Assembly: GCA_017958545.1 (NCBI GenBank)
Contig: JAGDCM010000025.1
Location: 1-37,135 of the forward strand
DNA from: Bacteroidaceae bacterium
GTDB lineage: Bacteria > Bacteroidota > Bacteroidia > Bacteroidales > Bacteroidaceae
Direction of reading: 5' to 3'
DNA: 37,135 bases
Of this stretch, positions 1 to 5,738 are shown piece after piece. Every line of letters starts with the position of its first letter. The stretch's first letter is position 1. The position numbers were made by a program, and so were the translations under genes. The notes below the pieces were generated by a model, which was not told the DNA's origin, did no database searches, and saw only the letters and a program-made list of their open reading frames with translations.

Positions 1-147
1 GCGCATGTGTCAGCCAATGAAATGTCGGAGGTCTTGTCGGTGACGCAGAGGACGATTGAGCGTGACCTAGCCGCAATGCAGAAAAAAATGGTTATTATCC
101 GCGAGGGTAATGTTAAGTCTGGACGCTGGGTTGTTATAAAAGGGTAA
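1..147 (+). CDS. 3' end of a winged-helix (AlbA_2/AAA_4-like) DNA-binding protein gene, partial
   Basis: An open frame runs from the first base to a TAA at 145-147 and gives 48 residues. They read as the end of a helix-turn-helix domain: a turn and recognition helix with VTQRTIERDL, then a wing with a KSGRW-type strand. This arrangement closes many Schlafen/AlbA_2 or RecG-like ATP-binding regulators in Bacteroidota, but the defining upstream domain lies outside the window, so the family is inferred. The gene is directly followed by an array of GCGAACACC repeats, which could be its binding sites; that is a guess from position only. Confidence 0.6.
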   Translation, partial: AHVSANEMSEVLSVTQRTIERDLAAMQKKMVIIREGNVKSGRWVVIKG

Positions 148-417
148 TTGAGTGTTTCATCAGAAAAACTACTCGTATTACTGATATTGCAGAATAATAT
201 GCCTTGCGAACACCATTTGCGAACACCAAAATGGAGTTTACTCTTCAAAAAAGAAAGATGGAACTGAAAAGAAGAGATTGGAGGTCGAAAATAATTCTCA
301 GAAGATGATGATAGGATATTTTGCGAACACCAAAAGCGTGTTCGCAAGATTTCTTTGTGTTCATAGGGTGTTTGAGATTGTGTTCGGTGTTCGCATGGTG
401 TTCGCAAACAAAAGAAA
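148..417. repeat. Symmetrical array of six TTGCGAACACC-type repeats in a non-coding stretch
   Basis: No convincing gene is present. Copies of TTGCGAACACC lie at 204-214, 217-227 and 321-331. Inverted copies (GGTGTTCGCAA, or one base different) lie at 337-347, 386-395 and 397-407, with a partial copy near 379-386. Copies 3 and 4 form a hairpin with 10-bp arms and a 7-base loop. The outer pairs (204-227 and 386-407) mirror each other, so the array has overall dyad symmetry. It is not CRISPR-like: unit spacing is 11-13 bp within the outer pairs and there are no spacers of uniform length. Confidence 0.75.
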
Positions 418-446
418 AAGCACCTACAAAATCTTTGTAAGTGCTT
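411..446 (-). terminator. Rho-independent terminator of the CAT-anticodon tRNA
   Basis: A 13-bp stem (418-430 with 434-446, including one G-T pair) has a 3-base loop. On the minus strand a T-rich run (A-rich on plus at 411-419) follows. It lies 12 bases past the 3' end of the tRNA. Confidence 0.8.
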
Positions 447-457
447 GATTTTCAGTG

Positions 458-531
458 TGGACCAGCCTGGGCTTGAACCAGGGACCTCCAGATTATGAGT
501 CTGTTGCTCTAACCAACTGAGCTACAAGTCC
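458..531 (-). tRNA. tRNA with CAT anticodon (Met, or Ile2 if lysidine-modified)
   Basis: The reverse complement folds as a 74-nt cloverleaf, with GTAGCTCAGTTGGTTAGAGC for the D arm, loop CTCATAA with anticodon CAT, and T arm CCTGG-TTCAAGC-CCAGG. CCA is not encoded. Two stem positions are unpaired: T6-T67 in the acceptor stem and A27-G43 in the anticodon stem. Sequence alone does not tell me whether it is elongator Met or lysidine-modified Ile2; a formyl-Met initiator is unlikely, since the three G-C pairs of its anticodon stem are missing. Confidence 0.9.
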
Positions 532-555
532 GACACCCTTCCTCGTTTTCGTGGG

Positions 556-563
556 CAAAAGTA
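556..563 (-). promoter_or_regulatory. -7 element (TACTTTTG) for the CAT tRNA
   Basis: TACTTTTG on the minus strand matches the Bacteroidota -7 consensus TAnnTTTG and lies 24 bases upstream of the tRNA 5' end. A TTG about 21 bases further upstream (585-587 on plus) could be the -33 element. Confidence 0.6.
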
Positions 564-606
564 CAAAAAAAAGTTGATATAGACCAAGAATCTCCCAAAA
601 TTTTTG

Positions 607-614
607 TACCTTTG
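607..614 (+). promoter_or_regulatory. -7 element (TACCTTTG) directly before the ribF start
   Basis: TACCTTTG ends four bases before the ATG at 619. In Bacteroidota the transcript usually starts a few bases past this motif, so the mRNA would begin at or very near the start codon. I see no clear -33 element. Confidence 0.6.
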
Positions 615-618
615 CTCT

Positions 619-1473
619 ATGTTTGCTGCAACTATAGGCTTCTTTGACGGTGTTCATCGCGGACATCGCTGCTTAATCGAGCAATTGAAGGCTCTTGCCA
701 AGGAGCGTCATAAGGACACACTTATTGTCACTATGAAGCAGCATCCGCGTGCAGTGATACAGAGCGAATACGTGCCCCATCTGCTCACCACTCCGGAGGA
801 GAAAGTGCGGCTGCTGGAAGAGACGGGTGTCACACGCATCGACATCATTCCCTTCGACAAAGAAACAGCCTCCCTCACTGCACTGGAGTTTATGGAGAAG
901 GTGCTGAAACCGAAGGGCGTCAGCATCCTGCTGATGGGTTACGACCATCGTTTCGGGCACGGAGAAGCCGCCTTTGAGGACTATGTGCGTTGGGGACAGC
1001 AGTGCGGCATAGAGGTGGTGCGCGCTCACGAACTGGAAGGGCAGCACGTATCATCCACCGCGATACGCACTCTCCTGTCGCAGGGCAGGGTGGAGGAGGC
1101 TGCCGCTCTTCTGGGGCACGCATATCTCTTGAGCGGCAAGGTGGTGGAGGGCTATCATGTGGGTCATCAACTGGGATTTCCCACGGCGAATATCTTCATC
1201 ACTCCGGAAAAGGTGATGCCGCGCAGAGGAGTATATGCCGTGCGCACGAATCACGGGCCCGGTATGCTCAATATCGGCACGCGCCCCACTGCCGCCAACG
1301 GAGACGATGTGTCGGTGGAGGTGCATCTCATCGATTTCTCGGGAAACCTGTACGGGCAGCAGCTCTCGCTGGAACTGCTCACCTTCATACGCGAGGAGCG
1401 TGCTTTTGACTCGCTGGAGCAGCTCAGGGAGCAACTACAGCGTGACAGGGAGTTCGTCTTGAACCTAAAGTAA
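619..1473 (+). CDS. ribF: Bifunctional riboflavin kinase / FAD synthetase RibF
   Basis: It makes FMN from riboflavin and then FAD, in the cytoplasm. The N-terminal half is the FAD synthetase nucleotidyltransferase: GFFDGVHRGH at residues 7-16, then GYDHRFGHG and SSTAIR. The C-terminal half is the flavokinase domain, with HQLGFPTAN, RRGVYAV and NIGTRPT. I chose ATG 619 (284 residues). The frame is open back to 583, but the only other start is a TTG at 604, before the promoter's -7 element. Many RibF proteins have some 15 residues before the FDGVH motif and this one has six, so its N terminus is short. It stands alone between a tRNA and a terminator. Assignment is secure; only the start is open to doubt. 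Confidence 0.95.
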   Translation: MFAATIGFFDGVHRGHRCLIEQLKALAKERHKDTLIVTMKQHPRAVIQSEYVPHLLTTPEEKVRLLEETGVTRIDIIPFDKETASLTALEFMEKVLKPKGVSILLMGYDHRFGHGEAAFEDYVRWGQQCGIEVVRAHELEGQHVSSTAIRTLLSQGRVEEAAALLGHAYLLSGKVVEGYHVGHQLGFPTANIFITPEKVMPRRGVYAVRTNHGPGMLNIGTRPTAANGDDVSVEVHLIDFSGNLYGQQLSLELLTFIREERAFDSLEQLREQLQRDREFVLNLK

Positions 1474-1506
1474 AAAAGGGATGCCTCACGGCGTCCCTTT
1501 TTTTTA
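1471..1506. terminator. Bidirectional terminator between ribF and the sigma/anti-sigma operon
   Basis: GGGATGCC and GGCGTCCC form an 8-bp stem (one G-T) around a TCAC loop. It is flanked by AAAAAA on the left and eight Ts on the right, so it can end transcripts from both convergent operons. Confidence 0.85.
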
Positions 1507-1546
1507 GACAAAATGTGTCTTTCGGTTTTGTTTAAGATTGATTGGT

Positions 1547-1990
1547 TCAGTATAGAAAAAGTGTATCTTTCTTCTCAGCAACAGCCGAACTCTGCGGTGT
1601 GAGCACCTGCTCCATCTCACCGAATTCGGCATCCGGGTTTTCCACAGCCTCCGCTGTAGGAGCCTTGCTGTTGTCGCCCACTCCCATGCTCATACTGGCC
1701 GCCATGCCGATGCACAGCACTATGGCCACAGAGGCGGCAGCGCGATAGAACGGGCGGAAGTTGATCTTCCTGGCGCGCTCCTTGCAGCAAGCCTCGAAAG
1801 ACTTCTCGGGAGCGTGCTCCTTGCTCATCTGCTTCTGCACTGCGAAGAGAGCCTTGTAGCCGGCCAAATGTGCGGGCACGCTTTCATTCTGGAAGAAAGC
1901 GCGCAGGATTTGCTCCTCCTGCACTGTGGTCTCTGCCTTGAAATAGTTCTCAAGCAGCTCTTCGATGTACTTGTAGTCTTTCATAACCAT
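1547..1990 (-). CDS. Probable single-pass membrane anti-sigma factor (unclassified)
   Basis: This 147-residue protein follows the sigma factor gene by 28 bases. It has a charged, helical N-terminal part (1-80), one hydrophobic segment at about 84-103 (RAAASVAIVLCIGMAASMSMGV) and a short acidic C-terminal tail. A cytoplasmic helical domain, one membrane span and an outer tail is the usual anti-sigma topology, and the gene's place after an ECF sigma factor fits. I recognise no named family and see no zinc-binding HxxxCxxC motif; the two adjacent cysteines at 68-69 do not make one. An upstream in-frame ATG at 2029 would overlap the sigma gene; I prefer the ATG at 1990 (MVMKDYK), though 1984 is also possible. 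The role is inferred from topology and context. Confidence 0.65.
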   Translation of the reverse strand: MVMKDYKYIEELLENYFKAETTVQEEQILRAFFQNESVPAHLAGYKALFAVQKQMSKEHAPEKSFEACCKERARKINFRPFYRAAASVAIVLCIGMAASMSMGVGDNSKAPTAEAVENPDAEFGEMEQVLTPQSSAVAEKKDTLFLY

Positions 1991-2018
1991 AATGTATGAC
2001 GAATGAGAGGGAGAAAAG

Positions 2019-2519
2019 TTACACCCCAATCAAACTTTTTTTCACTTTTTCTCTTCCGCGATGCAGATAGACCTTCACCTGCGACTCGGAAATCTGTAAA
2101 ATCTCTGCTATTTCAGTATATGTCTTTCCTTCAATATCACGCAGTTGCATGATGCTGCGCTGGATTTCGGGAAGACGGTCCATCGCCTCTCTGACGATAC
2201 GCATTTTTTCTTCCATCTCCACCTGCTGGTCGGTGCCTGCAACGGGTGCGGCATCGCGCTCTGCGTCCAAAGCCACGGTGTTGCGTCCGGAGCGTTTCAG
2301 GCGGTCGATAGACAAATTGCGCACGAGACGCAGTGTCCAGGCCTCGATGCTGTTGATGAGTGAGAAGTTGTCGCGTTCGCGCCACAGCCGTTCCATAGTG
2401 TCCTGCACCACATCCTCCGCCTCTTCCTGTGAGAGCGTGATGCGGTGGGCCAGTCGGAACATCTTGTCGCGTAGCGGCCAGATATGTTCTTTAAAGATGT
2501 ATGACTGATCCCTGTTCAT
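2019..2519 (-). CDS. ECF-type RNA polymerase sigma-70 factor
   Basis: This 166-residue two-domain sigma factor directs RNA polymerase to a specific promoter set. Region 2 spans about residues 8-80, with EEAEDVVQDTMERLW and the -10-recognising AWTLRLVRNLSIDRLKR. Region 4 spans about 110-160 (LPEIQRSIMQLRDIEGKTYTEIAEIL, then a SQVKVYLHRGREKVKK recognition helix). The start ATG 2519 (MNRDQSY) lies inside the end of argB, giving a 29-base overlap; an ATG at 2531 is also possible. The downstream gene is a likely anti-sigma factor. Its place at the end of a topA-aroK-speA-argB operon suggests co-transcription with housekeeping genes. Target promoters cannot be told from this sequence. Confidence 0.9.
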   Translation of the reverse strand: MNRDQSYIFKEHIWPLRDKMFRLAHRITLSQEEAEDVVQDTMERLWRERDNFSLINSIEAWTLRLVRNLSIDRLKRSGRNTVALDAERDAAPVAGTDQQVEMEEKMRIVREAMDRLPEIQRSIMQLRDIEGKTYTEIAEILQISESQVKVYLHRGREKVKKSLIGV

Positions 2520-3312
2520 GCTCAAGGTCACTCCAGTGGGTGATGACCACTTCGCTTACTCCGCCCTTGAGGCTTGCGAAGGCATTCTCCAGTTTGGGCA
2601 GCATACCGCCGCTCACGACGCCTTCGCTCTTCAGTGCAGCGAACGATGCTTCGGAGATATCGCGGATGACGCTGCTGTCGTCGTCTGCATCGCGCAGGAC
2701 GCCGGGTTTCTCAAAGCAGTAGGTCAGTGTCACCTTGAAATAGGGTACCAGTGCCTTCGCTGTCTCCGCAGCGATGGTGTCGGCATTGGTGTTGAGCATG
2801 TGTCCCTCGCCGTCGTGGGTGAGGGGAGCGACAACGGGTACCACGAGCGGAGTGCGCCGGATGAGTGCTGCCAGAGCCTCACCGTCCACACCGTCCACAT
2901 CACCTACCCATCCGTAGTCCACCATCTCCTCATGGCCGTCCTCGAAACGCACCTTCTTGAGAGGGCGCTTGTGTGCCCGGATGATATTCATGTCGGCACC
3001 GGTGAGACCGATGGCATTCACGCCGAGTGCCTGCAAGCGTGCCACCAGCGCCTTGTTGACAAGTCCGCCGTAGACCATCTGCACCACACGCAGCATCTCT
3101 TCGTCTGTGACGCGACGACCCTCCACCATGTGTGTCTCAATGCCCAGTTGGGCGGCCATCTTGGTGGCAGAGCGTCCGCCGCCGTGCACCAGCACCTTGG
3201 GACCCTCGATGGCAGCAAACTTCTGCAGCAGTGCTGTGAGCATCTGCTCGTCTTCCACGACGGCACCGCCCACTTTCACGATATTCACTTTATTCAAGAT
3301 AGGTGTATCCAT
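2491..3312 (-). CDS. argB: Acetylglutamate kinase (amino acid kinase family), arginine biosynthesis
   Basis: It phosphorylates the N-acylated glutamate of the arginine pathway. In Bacteroides this pathway is known to use N-succinyl rather than N-acetyl intermediates, so the natural substrate here may be N-succinylglutamate; that is an inference from the group. Amino acid kinase hallmarks are VNIVKVGGAVVEDE at the N terminus, VLVHGGGRSATKMA, NTNADTIAAETA and GVVSGGMLPKLENAF near the end. I chose ATG 3312 (MDTPILNK, 273 residues), because the further upstream frame is just the speA gene read out of frame. The start overlaps the end of speA by 23 bases and the end overlaps the sigma factor start, which suggests translational coupling. 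Confidence 0.93.
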   Translation of the reverse strand: MDTPILNKVNIVKVGGAVVEDEQMLTALLQKFAAIEGPKVLVHGGGRSATKMAAQLGIETHMVEGRRVTDEEMLRVVQMVYGGLVNKALVARLQALGVNAIGLTGADMNIIRAHKRPLKKVRFEDGHEEMVDYGWVGDVDGVDGEALAALIRRTPLVVPVVAPLTHDGEGHMLNTNADTIAAETAKALVPYFKVTLTYCFEKPGVLRDADDDSSVIRDISEASFAALKSEGVVSGGMLPKLENAFASLKGGVSEVVITHWSDLEHEQGSVIHL

Positions 3313-5188
3313 ATAGTCCGGAACGATAATTAGAGATGAATTCCTTGCCCTCGGCCTCAGTAATCTTGCCGTCTTTGATGGCTTTCGAAACCCATATCTC
3401 GAGGCGTCGTACGAGTTTCTTGGGTTCGTATTGCACATATTCCAGCACGTCGGCCACCGTCTCGCCGTCAATCACCTGGTCGATGGTGTAGCCCTTCCCG
3501 TCTTCATCGATGGAAAGATGCACGGCATTGGTGTCGCCGAAGAGGTTGTGCATATTACCGAGAATCTCCTGATAAGCTCCCACGAGGAACACTCCGATGT
3601 AGTAGTGCTCCTCCGCTTTCACCTCGTGCAGCGGCAGATATGATGTCTGCTGCACACCGTTGACGTAGGCTGTTATCTTGCCGTCCGAGTCGCACGTGAT
3701 GTCCTGCAGTTGTGCGGAACGTGTCGGCTGCTCGTCCAGTCGTTCAATCGGCATGATGGGGAACAGCTGGTCGATGCCCCATGAGTCAGGCATACTCTGG
3801 AAGAGGGAGAAGTTGCAGAAGTATTTGTCCGACATCTGCTTGTCGAGCGAACGCAGTTCGTCGGGCACGTGTTTCTGGTGGTGTGCCAGTTCGGCTATTT
3901 CGTGCGAGATGGCCCAGTAGAGGCTCTCTATCTGCGCGCGGGTCTTGAGGTCGATGATGCCGTGAGAGAAGAGTTCCAGGGCTTCTTCGCGTATATCCTG
4001 TGCATCGTGCCAGTCCTCCAACATGCTGCGCGGAGAGAGCTTGTCCCAGATGTCGGTGAGTTCGTGCACCAGTTTGTGGTCGTCCTCTCCGGGTTCGAAG
4101 TCCTCCGGCATACGGGGCGCGGAGACGCTTTCCAGCACGTCGAGTATCAGCACCGAGTGGTGGGCAGCGAGTGAGCGTCCGCCTTCGGATATGATATTGG
4201 GGTGGGGGATGTTGTTCTTGTTGGAAGCCTCCACAAAGGAGTAGAGACAGTCGTTGACATACTCCTGAATACTATAGTTCACGGAGCTCTCCGAATTGCT
4301 CGAACGCGTGCCGTCGTAATCCACTCCCAAGCCGCCGCCGCAGTCAACGAATTCGATTGGGTAGCCCATCTGGCGGAGTTGCACGTAGAACTGTGATGCT
4401 TCGCGCAGGGCGGACGAGATGCGGCGTATCTTCGTTATCTGGCTTCCTATGTGGAAGTGAATCAGTTTCAGGCAGTCGCGCATCCCCATATCGTCCAGTT
4501 GCTGGAGTGCCAGCAGCAGTTCGGAGGAATTCAGGCCGAATTTGGAGGCATCGCCGCCGCTTTCGCTCCATTTCCCGGCACCCGTCGAGGCCAGTTTGAT
4601 ACGTATGCCCATATTGGGTCGTACGCCCAGTTTTTCGGCTGCGCGTGCAATGATGGCCAGTTCGGGCAGTTTCTCCACAACGAGGAACACCCTCTTGCCC
4701 ATCTTCTGTGCCAGGAGTGCCATCTCGATGAAGTTCTGGTCCTTGTGGCCGTTGCAGATGATGAGCGAATCGGAATCCATGTTTGTGGCAAGCACGGCGT
4801 GCAGTTCGGGTTTCGAACCGGCCTCCAGTCCCAGATTATAGCGCTTACCGTGTGAGATGATTTCCTCTACGACGGGTCGCATCTGGTTCACCTTGATGGG
4901 GAAGATGATGAAGTGCTCTCCCCTGTAGTCGTATTCCTTCGTGGCTTTGCGGAAGCACGCATCGGTCTTCTCGATACGGTTGTCCAGGATGTCGGGGAAG
5001 CGCAGCAGCACGGGAGCTGCCACATGGCGTGAAGCCAGTTGGTCCACCACCTCCTTGAGGTCTATCTCCACACCGTTCTTCTTGGGGCACACCGTAGCGT
5101 GTCCCTTCTCGTTGATGCCGAAATAGTTCACACCCCAACCCTTGATGTTGTAGAGTTCCTCGGAATCTTCAATCCTCCACTTCTTCAT
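3290..5188 (-). CDS. speA: Biosynthetic arginine decarboxylase SpeA
   Basis: This PLP enzyme converts arginine to agmatine for polyamine synthesis. The 632-residue length is normal for the family. PLP-barrel signatures are visible: the Schiff-base lysine in FPIKVNQMRP, the glycine-rich VDCGGGLGVDYDG, HFHIGSQ and SEGGRSLAAHH. The C terminus ends in GLYGYTYLE. ATG 5188 (MKKWRIEDSEELYNIKGWG) is the family start, 13 bases after the aroK stop; the longer frame upstream reads through aroK out of frame. It sits directly before argB, so arginine synthesis and use are encoded side by side. Confidence 0.95.
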   Translation of the reverse strand: MKKWRIEDSEELYNIKGWGVNYFGINEKGHATVCPKKNGVEIDLKEVVDQLASRHVAAPVLLRFPDILDNRIEKTDACFRKATKEYDYRGEHFIIFPIKVNQMRPVVEEIISHGKRYNLGLEAGSKPELHAVLATNMDSDSLIICNGHKDQNFIEMALLAQKMGKRVFLVVEKLPELAIIARAAEKLGVRPNMGIRIKLASTGAGKWSESGGDASKFGLNSSELLLALQQLDDMGMRDCLKLIHFHIGSQITKIRRISSALREASQFYVQLRQMGYPIEFVDCGGGLGVDYDGTRSSNSESSVNYSIQEYVNDCLYSFVEASNKNNIPHPNIISEGGRSLAAHHSVLILDVLESVSAPRMPEDFEPGEDDHKLVHELTDIWDKLSPRSMLEDWHDAQDIREEALELFSHGIIDLKTRAQIESLYWAISHEIAELAHHQKHVPDELRSLDKQMSDKYFCNFSLFQSMPDSWGIDQLFPIMPIERLDEQPTRSAQLQDITCDSDGKITAYVNGVQQTSYLPLHEVKAEEHYYIGVFLVGAYQEILGNMHNLFGDTNAVHLSIDEDGKGYTIDQVIDGETVADVLEYVQYEPKKLVRRLEIWVSKAIKDGKITEAEGKEFISNYRSGLYGYTYLE

Positions 5189-5201
5189 TGCTCTGGATGC
5201 T

Positions 5202-5738
5202 TTATTTTGTTTCTTGGGATAACATTTCTGCAATACTGTCCACCAGTTGTGCCACTCTCTCCTTATTGCCCAGATACGGCACCTCGACAATGTGCTTTGC
5301 CTTTTCGTAGAACGGAGAGCGCGCCTCCAGTGATTCGCGTATGTAGACCTCCAGTTCTTCGGGTGTCTTGCCTTGTATGAGAGGTCGTATGCTCTTGCCC
5401 ATGCGCAGGTGGCTGGAAAGCGTTTCGGGCGTGCACTTGAGGTATATTGTCTCGCCCACGGAGTTCATGTAGTCGATGTTGTCGAAGTAGCACGGAGTGC
5501 CTCCTCCGCATGAGAGTACGATATCCTCGAAGGCCGCAGCCTCGTGGAGCATCTCGCGCTCCATCTCGCGGAATCCGCTCTCTCCGCGTTCGCTGAATAT
5601 CTGGTGTATAGGTTTGCGGTAGCGCGTCTCGATATACCAATCCAAATCGTAGAAAGTACGTCCCAGACGCATGGCCAGTGTCCTTCCGACGGTGGTCTTG
5701 CCGGCCCCCATGTAACCTATCAGGATGATGCTATGCAT
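5202..5738 (-). CDS. aroK: Shikimate kinase AroK
   Basis: It phosphorylates shikimate in the pathway to chorismate and aromatic amino acids. This is a 178-residue P-loop kinase with Walker A GYMGAGKTT at residues 8-16, the shikimate-binding DLDWYIE and FRE, and the CGGGTP motif after strand 3. The lid arginine lies in GKSIRPLIQG. Its start codon overlaps the topA stop by 8 bases, so the two are probably translationally coupled. Confidence 0.95.
   Translation of the reverse strand: MHSIILIGYMGAGKTTVGRTLAMRLGRTFYDLDWYIETRYRKPIHQIFSERGESGFREMEREMLHEAAAFEDIVLSCGGGTPCYFDNIDYMNSVGETIYLKCTPETLSSHLRMGKSIRPLIQGKTPEELEVYIRESLEARSPFYEKAKHIVEVPYLGNKERVAQLVDSIAEMLSQETK

Noticed and set aside
204-407. CRISPR array
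   Set aside because: Repeats are only 11 bp, occur in both orientations and have no uniform spacers; no cas genes are present.
619-1473. FMN riboswitch before ribF
   Set aside because: There is no room: the promoter's -7 element lies directly before the start codon.
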